From positions 116,971,313 through 117,035,312 of the forward strand of contig NC_080172.1 of the NCBI RefSeq assembly GCF_950295315.1: a stretch of 64,000 nt of DNA, in the 5' to 3' direction. How positions within the stretch are numbered: the stretch's first letter is position 1; every line of letters starts with the position of its first letter. Below the pieces are notes generated by a model, which saw nothing but the letters and a program-made list of their open reading frames with translations, searched no databases and had not been told where the DNA came from. Shown one piece after another: positions 40,468-51,519 of this stretch. This stretch comes from Erinaceus europaeus (Eukaryota > Chordata > Mammalia > Eulipotyphla > Erinaceidae). A program made the position numbers and the translations under genes.

Positions 40468-40712
40468 TATTTTTTAAGATAATATTTTTTAAAAAAAAAT
40501 ATATTATCTTTGTTTACTTACTGAATAGAGATAGTCTGCAACTGAGAGATAAGGAGGAGATAGAAAGGGAGAGAGACAGAGAGATACCTACCTGTACACC
40601 TGCTTCACCACATGCAAAAATTTTCCCCTGCAGGTGAGGACCAGGGGTTTGAACCTGGGTCTCTGCACATTGTAACATGTGCGCTCAACCAGGTGCGCCA
40701 CCACCCGGCCCT
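40468..40712 (-). mobile_element. SINE-a, neighbouring copy
   Basis: Same orientation as 40246 and more diverged (GAATAGAGATAGTCTGCAAC), so the two are separate insertions. Confidence 0.9.
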
Positions 40713-40869
40713 GCAAAGATCACATCAATGGGGGTGAGGGATTAACAGAGTGCAGACTCAGCAAGAATTCAGGGGAAATGATTCCCCAGTTCTCTGCTGG
40801 TAGGTCTGTAATTGGCACCAACTTTCTGGAGAGCCAGCTCCGTAGTTTTGTCCGAACGCTGTGTTGTAG

Positions 40870-41005
40870 ATCAGTTGTCGTGTTTATTGTCTGCCACCTG
40901 CTAGCGCCCTGGCCTGCTCGCCCCTTTGATTGCTGTAACTCCAGCACCCAGGCAGTGCTAACATGTCTTAGATAGTCTGTGGTTTGTTGAGTGAATTAAT
41001 GAAAG
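40870..41005 (+). mobile_element. L2 3' end
   Basis: GTTTATTGTCTGCCACC ... GCTGTAACTCCAGCACCCAGGCAGTG ... TTTGTTGAGTGAATTAATG follows the order of the mammalian L2 3' end. Confidence 0.6.
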
Positions 41006-41289
41006 AGCCAATTGACCCCGACTTCCTACTCTGAAAATCAATCCCAAACAAGTAGGCAAAGCACTCTGTGCAAAATCTTTGAAGAGCAGACAGGATATTT
41101 GTTGTCATTAGGAATAAAATAAAGTAACTCGATCTAGTGCCTACTGATTAAGATAGATAAAAAAAAAAGGACAGCAGTGTAAAGAAGCCCCACACTGCCA
41201 TTAACAAGGCTGATGTCTGACTATGCTCGTTGATACTGAGAGAAGGGAATGCCAGAAACAGACTGTTTCATTTGACTTCATTTGTACAC

Positions 41290-41341
<52 letters not shown>

Positions 41342-41927
41342 CACTTTTTTGGCTGTTGGGACTCTTAAGAAATCGAATCTTCTTTTTTGTGTCTTTCTGA
41401 ATGATTTGGATTTTTAAAATTGAGCCCACACAAGCTTTGCAAACAGATGAAACCACGATGATGTGAAAAGACAAAGTCGGAAATGATGGGAAAGAAAGAG
41501 GCTTTCTCCCCAGGCCTCCCCTCCCGGCCCCTCTGACTCTTCTGCCTCTCTCTTCCTCCTCACAGCTTCCATCAGGTGAGGAGTGACAAAAACTGGTCTT
41601 CCAGGGGCTCCTGCAGAAGGAGGACCCACTGAGCCCTCCCCCAGACCCCATTGTCTACATTCACCTTTCTCTTTAGAGAGAAGACAGCAGGCCCACTGCT
41701 CATCAGCATGGAGGGGGAGGGAGGCAGGGGGCTCTTTCATCATTGCTATAGCAACAGTAACTGGATTGTAAACAATGAAATAAGCTAACTCACACTGGGG
41801 TGCTTGCTCTGTGCCAGGTGGAATGTGCTGTCTCCATTCATTCATTCTCAGGGGGCCCCATCAGGTGGTGGGAAGGCAGGTTTCAGTTTATTTGATATCG
41901 ATTTGCCGGCTAATAGTGGCAACCTCC

Positions 41928-41930
<3 letters not shown>
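41006..41930. other. Stretch without genes; (GT)n(GA)n
   Basis: A compound GT/GA microsatellite lies at 41291-41338. Otherwise unrecognised. Confidence 0.4.

Positions 41931-41985
<55 letters not shown>
41931..41985 (+). repeat. (GT)n
   Basis: About 26 GT units; alternating purine-pyrimidine, Z-DNA prone. Confidence 0.97.
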
Positions 41986-41987
<2 letters not shown>

Positions 41988-42116
41988 CTCACGCAAGCGC
42001 ATGTGCATGGCCTTTCTGCACCTTATCCTTACAACTGCATGAGATGCCTTCAGTGTGTTAACTTCCGGGATCACAAATAGCTCCATGTGAGATTAAGAAC
42101 AGCTTTGTCGTAGGGC

Positions 42117-43396
42117 ACCAAAGTAAAAACCCTGTGGTGAGGGGTAGACATGAGGCTTCCTGGGCCAGTGGGGGGTGGGGGTGGGTGGGTGGGATGGGAC
42201 ACAGTCTTTTGGTGGTGGGAATGGTGTTTATGTACAGTCCTAGTAAAATGTAGTCATATAAATCACTAGTTAATTAATACGAGAGGGGGAAAATTAATGG
42301 TATGTCTCGAAGTTTTTAAAACACAGACTGAGTCTTTTTAATATATAGGCTGTGTATTTGATATGCGGACTCTCTCAAAAGCCTAGACCAAGTAGATCAG
42401 AAGCAACCGGTGGCACAGCTATATACAAGATACTGGGTACTGTACAGCAAACCCTAACAAAAGGACTTTTCAAAGTTAACCCAATTACCAAATAATGTGA
42501 TGATAACAGTAACTATCCATTGTCTTTTTGAACCCCAAGACAGCAGGAACCTCACATCTCCACTCTAGATCCTATATTTCCCCCAGTCCTGGAACCTTAG
42601 GATAGGGCCCACTTTCCCGCATGCCTCTCCCAATCCATATCAAATAATATTGCATCTGCCGATCGCAACCTAATCAACACAACGATTGCCACCTCAACAT
42701 GCTTCAGCTCAGACTGTGTCCAGAGACTTCACGTGTGGAATGACAACCCTTCAGCTTCATTACTCGGGTGAGACCTTTCCTTTCATAGTATTCTCTAATT
42801 CTATCCCAGGTGGTTCACTTTCTAACAAAGTCCCAAAACCTAGATATACACCAGTTTCTGTGAGAGAGAGCATATGTTCACACATATCCATAAACTACTG
42901 CAAAATATATACCTGAAAGCAGAAGTACACTAGAGTTTGCAGTGAGTACCCCCTAACACTTCCTCTCCACTATTCCAAGCTTTGGGTCCATGATTGCTCA
43001 ACAATTTGTTTGCTTTGTATGTTAACTCTCTTTTCAGTCACCAGGTTCCAGATGTCATCAGGATGCCGGCCAGGCTTCCCTAGACTGAAGACCCCACCAA
43101 TGTGTCCTGGAGCTCAGCTTCCCCAGAGACCCACCCTACTAGGGAAAGAGAGAGGCAGACTGGGAATATGGACTGACCAGTCAACGCCCATGTTCAGCGG
43201 GGAAGCAATTACAGAAGCCAGACCTTCCACCTTCTGCAACCCACAATGACTCTGGGTCCATGCTCCCAGAGGGATAGAGAATAGGAAAGCTGTCAGGGGA
43301 GGGAATGGGATATGGAGATTGGGTGGTGTGAATTGTGTGGAGTTGTACCCCTCCAATCCTATGGTTTTGTTAATTAATCCTTTCTTAAATAAAATA
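42117..43396 (+). mobile_element. L1 long 3' UTR, most complete copy
   Basis: Runs 1.28 kb from CACCAAAGTAAAAACCCTGT, shared with the L1 3' UTR at 25170, to TTAAATAAAATAAATAAA. Uninterrupted, so it serves as the ruler for the split copies. It ties the numerous GCCCTGCCCCACTAGGGA-type fragments of this window to L1. Confidence 0.85.
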
Positions 43397-43524
43397 AATA
43401 AAAATAAATAAATAAGAACAGCTTTGTCCCCATTTTTCATAGGAGGACATGGGGGTGCTAAAGGCTTTTGGGAATTTCTCAAGATTATCAAGTTTGTAAA
43501 TGCTAGAGAGAGGGGGAAAAAAGG

Positions 43525-43665
43525 ACAGGGTAGATGGCATAATGATGCAGATGGCATAATGATAATGCAAAGAGACTTTTATGGCTGAGGCTCCAAAGTT
43601 CCAAGTTCAATCCCCCGCACCACCATAAGCCAGAGCTGAGCAGTGCTCTGGCAAAAAAAAAAAAA
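43525..43665 (+). mobile_element. SINE-e
   Basis: Best preserved of its type: GAGACTTTTATGGCTGAGGC, TTCCAAGTTCAATCCCC (B box), GAGCTGAGCAGTGCTCTGGC, then poly(A). Confidence 0.7.
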
Positions 43666-43669
43666 AGTG

Positions 43670-43970
43670 GGGGGATGGGCTGGGCAGTGGTACACCTGGT
43701 TAAGCGCACATAGTATGAAGCACAAGAAGCTGTGCAAGGATCTGGGTTTGAGCACCTCCTCCCCACTTGCAAGGGGGAAAGCTTCAGGAGCAGTGAAGCA
43801 AGTCTGTAGGTACCTCTCTCCCTCTTTCTCTTCTTTCAATTTCTCTCTGTTTTACCCAACAAAATGGGGAAAAAATGGCCACCAGGAGCAGTGGATTCCT
43901 AGTGCTGGCACCAAGCCCCAGTCATAATCCTGGAGGCCAAATAATAATAATAACTATTATCATTAAAATA
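43670..43970 (+). mobile_element. SINE-b
   Basis: Complete; (AAT)n after the tail module. Confidence 0.92.
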
Positions 43971-44040
43971 CATAAATAAAACATGCTAGAAATAAGACTT
44001 GATCCTGGGTGGTCTGCTTAATTATGGAACCCTATCTCCA

Positions 44041-44253
44041 AAGCTGACTTGACCCTGAGGTTTGGGGAACTCAAGCTGATATCCAGGATTTCACTGTTTG
44101 TGGATGGTGAAGCAACTTTGCCGGGACCCTTGCTGGGCGTCTGTTTGCCACCTGCCTCTGCTGACACTGATGGGTCTCCTCTCCTCCTGACTGAGTTCTG
44201 TCTACTGATTGGCTAAACATCTTGTCTGACAGATGTTTTAGAAGCACAAACAT
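44041..44253. other. Stretch without recognised features
   Basis: Ends in AAACAT, the target of the next LTR. Confidence 0.3.
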
Positions 44254-44993
44254 TGTGGGGCTCTGTGTAAGCTTGATAGAGCTTAAGGAAAACTCCCCCC
44301 ATCCTTGGATGGAGGTCTGGGAAAGACACCCCCTTGTTAGTCTCTCTCAACAGAGATGAGCAAAGGGGAAAAACCGTCTCTCAGACTCAGTTCTTCCCTT
44401 TCAGACTCTCAAGCCCACAGAGACTTCACTGCCTCTCCCCATTAACTGCAGGCCACATGGCTGCCTGCATTAAGGTTCAGTCAAAGTTCACATAGTCACC
44501 CAGAGTTCACACAGTCACCTCACTTTTGATCACTAGAGAAAGCATACACCATCACACACCTCTCTGACATCAGTCAGTGAAACTCCAAATGTTATTTTCT
44601 TATAGCCTTCTGATATCTATCAAGCTTATTTATCTTCTCTCTATCTCACCCTGCTGGTTTAACCCCTATGTTTCTCTCAAATACCTTTGGATAATTCAGT
44701 TGCTTGCATCATGGAGAATAATTGTCTTGACCTTTATGTATCTCATCAATTCCTGTCATACCAGCCCCCTACCATAGGGGCAAGCTGACCTTTAAGAAAC
44801 CTGTAATTTCTGACATGTTTGAAATACGTTCTTTGTCTGAATTCCTATTTAAACCCATGTCTGTCTGCCATTAAATGAGAGTGCTTCAATTCTCCCTGGT
44901 GTCTCTTGTCTGTATCACTGAGCCCTTGAGCCAGCGAGGGAGAACCGGTCATTTACCTTCCTGGCTGAGAGCCAACCCACGTGAGCTCCGGCA
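44254..44993 (+). mobile_element. Solo LTR-D copy 3 with perfect 6-bp duplication
   Basis: TGTGGGGCTCTG to AGCTCCGGCA. AAACAT is duplicated exactly (44248-44253, 44994-44999). TATTTAAACCC replaces the TATA box of copy 1. This copy fixes the family's ends and its class II-type integration. Confidence 0.92.
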
Positions 44994-45824
44994 AAACATG
45001 TCTTTTCTTTCCTGCTCAAAATCTCCAGACAAGCATGTGCTCCCCAGCTCAGGACAGGCAGTGACCCTATTTTGTGACTCCCCTTTGCTTAGTTCTCTTC
45101 ATGCTGCTGTGATATTCCAGGGGGCTCACTGGCAGGAAGCGGAGCCAGAGCGGCAAGAGACAGCAAGCATCTTCCCTCTCTTCAAATGCACCTTTCATCC
45201 ACAGACCAGCCCGGAATCCATATCCTGAACCACCTTCACTTTCCTTTTGCTCATCCCAGAGGCTCACTGCTCCGAGCAGACTTTTCTGAAACAGAAAGAG
45301 GCAGCAGGAGGGGCGGGGGAGGTGGAGATGCCATAACACAGAAGCTTCCTGCTGTGTGGTGGGAGCCAACCTCAAGACGGCCACAGCACCCAGTATGTGA
45401 CGTTCTCCGAGGCTAACCCAGTCCTCATCATCTCAGGGAGGCAAACTCAGAGGCTGCCCTGCACCCTGGAGCCCAAGTCACTCAACGGACTCACATATCC
45501 AGTCCTAAACCTGATTAGCTGGATTTCCCAGTATTTTATAAACTCCAGTAAAGACGGATCCAAGCTTCCCCCTGGCACCTTCCCTCATGACCCTTCTAAC
45601 AGAGTCCCCGCTGCCACCACCACCCCTAGGCATCTGGGAGTAACTGCTATCAGTCATCTCCTAGTCTGGGGGCCTCATGGCATCTGAATAATAATATTAA
45701 ACCTACTACTTTAAGCCAAAGAACCCAGGCTGCCCTAAACAATGGGTGAGCTCTCCAGGCACCCACAGGAGGAAGCTGCTCACTAAGGACCACTTCCCAG
45801 CCACCTCCAAAGCCCCCACCAATA
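44994..45824. other. Stretch without recognised genes
   Basis: Frames of 76-117 codons on both strands without motifs. Confidence 0.3.
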
Positions 45825-46150
45825 GGTACCATTCCACACAGTTCCCGCCACCAGAGTTCTGTGTCCCATCCCCTCCATTGGAAGCTTCCCTAGTCTTTAA
45901 CCCTCTGGGATTATAAGGTGCAGAAATCCTTTATGGGGAGCAGCAGGTGGGAGTTCTGGCTTCTGTCATTGCTTCTCCACTGGACATGGGTGTTGGCAGG
46001 TGGATCCACACCCCCAGCCTGTGTCTCTCTTTCCCTAGTGGGGCAGGGCTCTGGGGAGGGGAGGTTCCAGGACACATTGGTGAGGTCGTCTGCCCGGGCA
46101 AGTCAGGATGGCGTCATGGCAGCATCTGCAGCTTGGTGGCTGAAAGATTG
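45825..46150 (-). mobile_element. L1 3' UTR fragment
   Basis: From CATTCCACACAGTTCCCGCC to GCTTGGTGGCTGAAAG; no poly(T) is visible at the tail side. Confidence 0.85.
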
Positions 46151-46208
46151 TAGGATGAGACTTCTATGTTGTCATGCAATGCTACTTCAATTTTTAAAAG
46201 GCATGAAA

Positions 46209-46405
46209 GGGGCTGGGCGGTGGTATACCTGGTTAAGCGCATATATCACAGTGCACAAGGACCCACATTCCAGTCCCTGGTCCCCACCTGCTGGGGGAAA
46301 ACTTCTTGAGTTAAAGCAGGACTGCAGATGTCCATCTCTCTCTCAATCCTTCCCTTTCCTCTCAATCTCTGTCTCTCTCCAATAAATAAGTAAAGATAAT
46401 AGAAA
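46209..46405 (+). mobile_element. SINE-a
   Basis: GGGGCTGGGCGGTGGTATACC to CCAATAAATAAGTAAAG. Confidence 0.92.
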
Positions 46406-46434
46406 AATTAAATCATGAAAGGAAACAAGGAAAA

Positions 46435-46600
46435 ATAAATCACTTCCTTCAGGAAGTCCTCTCTGATTGTCTCTCCCAGGTCAATTACTTGCCCTGTTCT
46501 GTGCCCTCCACATCCTGCAACCTCATCCCTTTGCCACACCAGACTAGCCGTCGTCTCCCTGGTGTCTGAGAGCAGCACTGGTCACTTCTCTCCCACTTGC
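46435..46600 (-). mobile_element. L2-like fragment
   Basis: CACTTCCTTCAGGAAGTCCTCTCTGATT is a typical antisense L2 word. Confidence 0.5.
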
Positions 46601-47844
46601 TCTCCTGAGTGGTGTACACCACCCCCAGCAGCATCCTCAGTGGAGGCCAGATCCTTCCCCTGCTCTGAGGACACCTGCTCTCTCCTCCCTATGACCCCGG
46701 AGAACCCCGGCCCAGAGTTTAGCCCCCGCTGCCTGACTCAGGCTTGTGTTTTCCCCCTTTCAGAACAGAGGCCTCCTCCTACCCTGTCAGCCCCCGACTG
46801 CCCCGCACCTGGAGCTTCTTCAAGGAACCCCAAGTTGTCCCCAGCAGCACCTCCCCACCTCGCCATCAGGCATCTTCCAGCTGATCCCTCCCCACTCCGC
46901 TGTGTGGTGCCTGGCAGGGGAGCTGAGCCCAGCCCACAGCCCCCCACACACCCCACAGTCCCTCCAGGAGCCAAGCACACCCTCTGCTCACACAGATACA
47001 GTTAAACCTCACAGGCACAGGGGATCCAAGCGGATAATCCCAGAGAAGCAGAGGATTCCAAAGCCATTTCGATTTGGCTTTGAAGTGCACTGGGTGAACT
47101 TCCTGCCTTTTCCTCTACTACAGATTCCTCTTCTTAATCCTCTTGGACTCCTCCTACTCATAGCGAGATGGGTTTTTCGGCCCCTCACACATGCAGGAGG
47201 ATAACCTTGGGCTGTGTCTAGTAGTCACTCGGAGTGTCTTCACGTGGGAGACTGACCAGTGCCAGAGCCAGAGCCACCCCCATGGGGCCCAGGGACCCAG
47301 GCGCTGCAGCCACCCAGAGAGCTCCCCACAGGGCCTCCAGCAAGCTGCAGGTCAGCTGCCCACATGATGGCTTCTCTGCCGCTGGCATCGTCTGGCTGAC
47401 AGCCGTGCCTCCAGAGACGCCGTGCAGCCCTTCCCAACACACACATATGTGCACATGCGCACGCACACACACACACACATGCGCACACACACTGGACCAC
47501 CTTTTCCCAGGGACAAAAAAAAAAATCATCCAAAATATTTCTCATACACCTAGAAGAATTCATGGTGCTGGCAAGGAAGAACCACCCCAGCTCTGCGGAG
47601 AGGCCAGGACCCTCCATCACACCTCCCTCCCACCTCTTCAGTCACTGTGAGCCTCTCCTTTTGGGTAGAAAAACTGAAATCGGAGGCCAATTTTCATCCC
47701 TTATCACCTGACTCGTGGGTGCAGATCACTTAGCCCCTCTGAGTCTCAGTGTTTCTATTTTGTAAATGGCTTTAGCTTTGGTTTGCAACATTTTAAAATT
47801 TTGGGTCTACAGTTTCACACCTACTCAGCATGCCTATGGCCTGC
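46601..47844. other. 1.2-kb stretch, no gene; (CA)n
   Basis: A proline/serine-rich frame (46562-47005) lacks domains and reflects C-rich composition. A CA/GC alternating run is at 47440-47492. 47700-47775 is a MIR remnant (TCACTTAGCCCCTCTGAGTC). Confidence 0.4.
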
Positions 47845-47934
47845 GAGGTGGTGCAGTGGGTAAAAGCATTGAACTATCAAGCATCAAGTCCTGGGTTTGA
47901 TTCCTGGCACTGCATGTGCCAGAGTGTACTCTGG

Positions 47935-47966
<32 letters not shown>

Positions 47967-48003
47967 CTCTCTCTCACTTCCTCTTTCTCTCTTTAATTAA
48001 TAA
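47845..48003 (+). mobile_element. SINE-d
   Basis: GAGGTGGTGCAGTGGGTAAA head, GGGTTTGATTCCTGGCAC B-box, CT-run and TTAATTAATAAATC tail. Older than the copy at 26711. Confidence 0.82.
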
Positions 48004-48798
48004 ATCAGAAGAGGAAGGGAGGAGAAGAGAGTTGAAGAGAGGAGGAGGAGGGAGAGGAGATGGAGGACAAGGAATAGCCACCATATCTACCACCAAAGTT
48101 TCGATGTCGTCCTCTATCAGAGGAAAAACAGGACAGGGGACATTGAGGCTCTGAGCAGGAAGCAGGAAGCAGGAAGCAGCACTGCCTGATGTGCTCTGGG
48201 GCTCCAGCTCAGGGCTTTCTTGTTCTCCGTGTATGGAATTCCTCCAAGTCTCTGCCTTTCCATGTACTTTCTATTAAGGCATTTCCTATCTTGACTGGCA
48301 CACACGTACACACACACAGTCGTCAGATTACAGGGAAAGGGGAATGTGTTACAGAGAAGGGGGGATCAACTGTGAACTGTCAGAAAAATGAAACTTAGCT
48401 GTACCGGGAAGGCAGTCTCACCTTTCCTGTAGAGACTGTTCTTCCATAGAAAGAAGCATGGTTAGCACCAAGTGGCAGCCACCAAGGGGACTCCCCTACC
48501 CACCTCTGACTTCCTCCTCCTTGTTCCCTGAGTCATCGCCATCGCTTTCCCAGTCTGAGAGTCAGGATGACGATGGCCATGGAGATCTTGCGAGCCCATT
48601 TGGTCTAATGACATAGGAGCTGGGCCACCCAGGCAAGTGTGAGTGGAATCACCCAGTGGTCATTTCACTTCGTGCCTAACTTCACTAGGCATAATCATTT
48701 GATGTTCCTACCATTTATTCCTGAAAGGCATGATGTCCTCCTTTTAAATGATAGAGTAGTGTTCCTTTGAGCATATGTCCCCCACAAACCTCATTATC
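48004..48798. other. Stretch with GGA-rich tract, no gene
   Basis: Purine-rich at 48008-48070; otherwise unrecognised. Confidence 0.35.
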
Positions 48799-49060
48799 TC
48801 TTTTTTTTTTAATTTTGATTTTTATTTATTCCCTTTTGTTGCCCTTGTTGTTTTATTATTGTTGTCGTTGTTGGATAGGACAAAGAGAAATGGAGAGAGG
48901 AATGGAAGGCAGAGGGGGAAAGAAAGATAGATACCTGCTCAGTGCCAGTGAATTGACTCCCCTGCAGGTAGGGAGCCTGGGGCTCAAACCAGGATCCTTA
49001 CGCCTGTCCTTGAGCTTTGTGTCACCTGCACTTAACCTGCTGTGCTACCGCCCAACTTTC
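48799..49060 (-). mobile_element. SINE-c
   Basis: Antisense; has lost the CTTCACCGCC block of its relatives at the centre. Confidence 0.88.
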
Positions 49061-49072
49061 TCATTATCTATT

Positions 49073-49471
49073 AACTAGTGTGGCCACAGGCCCTTTGAAT
49101 TTAACTAAAATATGCCTACTAGCTATACACAATATGGAGGACCCCCCCCCCCCAACACTTCATCTGCACTATTCCAGCCTTTAGGTCCATGATTGGTCAA
49201 CAATTTGTTTGGCTTTGTATGTTAACTCTCTTGTCAACCACCGGGTTTCAGATGCCAGCATGATGCCGACCAGACTTACCCGGACAGACGACCCCACCCA
49301 TGTGTCCTGGAGCTCCGCTTCCCCAGAGCCCTGCCCCACTAGGGAAAGAGAGAGACAGGCTGGGAGTGTGGATCCACCTGTCAGCACCCAGGTTCAGCCG
49401 GGAAGCAGTTACAGAAGCCAGACCTTCCACCTTCTGCATCCCACTATGACCCTGGGTCCATACTCCCAGAT
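49073..49471 (+). mobile_element. L1 3' UTR, 3' end missing
   Basis: From GTGTGGCCACAGGCCCTTTG to CCTGGGTCCATACTCCCAGA, where it stops about 100 bp before the usual end. Loss of the 3' end needs a later deletion. Confidence 0.82.
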
Positions 49472-49754
49472 GCTGCCAACTCACATGTGACTTCCAGAGT
49501 CTCCCTGGCAAGGGAAGAGACAGTATGGAGAGTAGACATTACTTTAAACGTCTTAGTCTAAAAGTAGCATAGCTACTCAGATTCTATTGGCTAATGTTAG
49601 TCACATGACCCCAGTTGACTGAAAAGGGGTCTGGGAAATGGAGCCCAGAAAGGAAAGGGAGCCAGAGCCACAGAGCGTCATTATCTAGCTCCATCACAGC
49701 TCTTGCTCCCCCCCCCCCCCTAGTTTAATGCTGGCACTACGAATCCTCCACTCC
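49472..49754. other. Stretch without genes
   Basis: A C run at 49711-49720. Confidence 0.3.
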
Positions 49755-49856
49755 CGGGAGCCCTTTTTTTTCCTTTTTGTTTTTTCTTTCTTTCCACTTT
49801 TATTTGATAGGACAGAGAGAAATTGAGAGGGAAGGGGGAGACAGAGAAAGAGACAG
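49755..49856 (-). mobile_element. SINE-a fragment
   Basis: Tail and CT-rich part only; stops exactly where the next SINE starts. Confidence 0.75.
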
Positions 49857-49974
49857 GGGCAGGCAGTCATGCACCTAGTTAAGTGCACACACTACAGTGC
49901 ACAAGGACCCAGGTTCAAGCCCCTGGTCCCCACCTGCAGGGGGAAAACTTTGCAAGTGGTGAAGCAGGGCTGCA

Positions 49975-50010
<36 letters not shown>

Positions 50011-50080
50011 TCCCTCTCCCCTCTCAATTTCTCTCAGTCTCTATTGAATAATAAACAAAAAATTTTAAAACCTTTTAAAA
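49857..50080 (+). mobile_element. SINE-a
   Basis: Opposite orientation to the fragment before it. CT-repeat expanded at 49978-50010. Confidence 0.9.
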
Positions 50081-50085
50081 AGAGG

Positions 50086-50402
50086 GGGCCGGGTGCTAGC
50101 GAAATGGGTTAAGCCCACAGGGTGCAAAGCACACAGACAGACATAAGGATCCAGGTTCGAGCCCCCAGCTCCCCACCTACAAGGGAGTCCCTTCCCAGGC
50201 GGTGAAGCAGGCCTGCAGGTGTCTGTCTATCTCTCTCCCTCTCTGTCTTCCCCTCTTCTCTCCATTTCTCTCCGTCCTATCCAACCACAATGACAACAGG
50301 TATAACAATAACAAAAAAGGCAACAAAAATGAAAAAATGGCCCCCAGGATCAGTGGATTTGTAATGCAGGCACCAAGCCGCAGCAATAACCCCGGAGGCA
50401 AA
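50086..50402 (+). mobile_element. SINE with both c- and b-type tail modules
   Basis: After the shared head it has ACAATGACAACAGG ... AAGGCAACAAAAATG (c-type), then GGCCCCCAGGATCAGTGG ... CCCCGGAGGCAAAA (b-type). It suggests b and c are deletion forms of one longer element. (GAAA)n follows at 50403-50450. Confidence 0.85.
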
Positions 50403-50407
50403 AAAAA

Positions 50408-50450
<43 letters not shown>

Positions 50451-50474
50451 GTCTTTTAAAAAGAAAAAGAAAGA

Positions 50475-50570
50475 TATATACCCCCAGATCTGCTTCACGG
50501 CTTATAGTGTCCACCTTGCATATGGGGAGAAGGGGGCTCGAACCTGGACCCAGTGTGCATCACAGTACTT
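50475..50570 (-). mobile_element. SINE fragment
   Basis: AGATCTGCTTCACGGC ... GGGCTCGAACCTGGACCC; head third of a SINE in antisense. Confidence 0.65.
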
Positions 50571-50593
50571 TTTAAAAACCTGTCATTTTGTCT

Positions 50594-51110
50594 TCTTCTT
50601 CTAGTGTTTGCCCTTCTTCCGCAGCCAGTCAACAGCGTCAGGTTGAGCCTGATGTCAAGTTTCGAGACCTCCTTTGAATCTGGAGAGGTGGCAGTCGTTG
50701 ACTATGTGGGTCATAGTCTGTCTGGAGCCACAGGGGCAGTTCGGGTCGTCTCTGGCTCCCCAGCGATGGGACATAGCGGCGCACCGGCCATGGCCTGTTC
50801 GATAGCGATTGAGGAGGGCCCGATCATAACGTGCTAGGTCAAAGCCGGGTTGACACTCGCAGGGGTCTGTGATGAGGTGTTTGTTCTTTACCTCAGCTGA
50901 CTGCCAACTCTGTTTCCAAGAGTCTGGAACAGAGAAGTTCAGTGTAGGCGTAGGGGACCAGATTGGGTGACGAGACGTCAAGCGTTGGACAGGGTGGGCG
51001 AAGATATCCGCGTATATTGGCAGGTCCGGTCGAGTGTAGATGTGGGAAATGAACTTAGATGATGCCGCATCCCGACGAATATCTGGCGGGGCGTTGTTGC
51101 TAAGAACTGG
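50594..51110 (-). pseudogene. 5'-truncated non-L1 LINE, copy 2
   Basis: Perfect 10-bp duplication CATTTTGTCT (50584-50593, 51111-51120). On the minus strand it opens at PVLSNNAPPDIR and continues without a stop to CPCGSRQTMTHIVNDC and FKGGLET, then TGA, as in copy 1. About 90 percent of residues agree with copy 1. The shared TGA means that either both come from a source that already had it or ORF2 really ends there. The 3' end is again CTAGAAGAAGA. Confidence 0.88.
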
Positions 51111-51120
51111 CATTTTGTCT

Positions 51121-51308
51121 GTTATCACTTAAGACTCACAGCAATATTCAGCAGGCTACACTGCTGCTCTTTTAGAGGTTAGGGCAATAGAAGCCGCTCC
51201 TCTGATCCCTGTAGGATTTCCAAGGGTTACTTGTGGAAACCCCAAGCAGGCTTGTAACTTCCTGGTTTTCATCTCTGCTCTGGACCAGCTGTTCTCAAAT
51301 CTGGCACT
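51121..51308. other. Stretch without recognised features
   Basis: Nothing I can name. Confidence 0.3.
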
Positions 51309-51515
51309 GGAGCCAGAAGGTGGTGCACCTGAGTGAGCACACATGTTACAGTGCACAAGGACCCTGGTTCAACCCCCCGGTCTCCTCTTGCAGGGGGAAA
51401 GCTTTGAGAGTGGTGATGCAGGGCTGCAGGTGTCTCTGTCTCTTTCCCTCTCTATCTCCCCTTCCCTCTCAATTTCTAGCTATTTCTATCTGGTAAATAA
51501 ATAAAGATAATACTA
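51309..51515 (+). mobile_element. SINE-a
   Basis: AGAAGGTGGTGCACCTGAGT to GGTAAATAAATAAAGATAAT. Confidence 0.92.
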
Positions 51516-51519
51516 ATTT

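Larger units (their letters stand above)
43405..44040 (-). mobile_element. MIR split by two SINEs
   Basis: 43405-43520 (CCCATTTTTCATAGGAGGAC) and 43985-44040 (ACTTGATCCTGGGTGGTCTG) look like consecutive MIR parts, separated by the SINEs at 43525 and 43670. Confidence 0.5.

Noticed and set aside
46562..47204. Proline/serine-rich frames of 147 and 152 codons
   Set aside because: Explained by C-rich composition. They overlap each other and minus-strand frames, and have no domain or splice signals.
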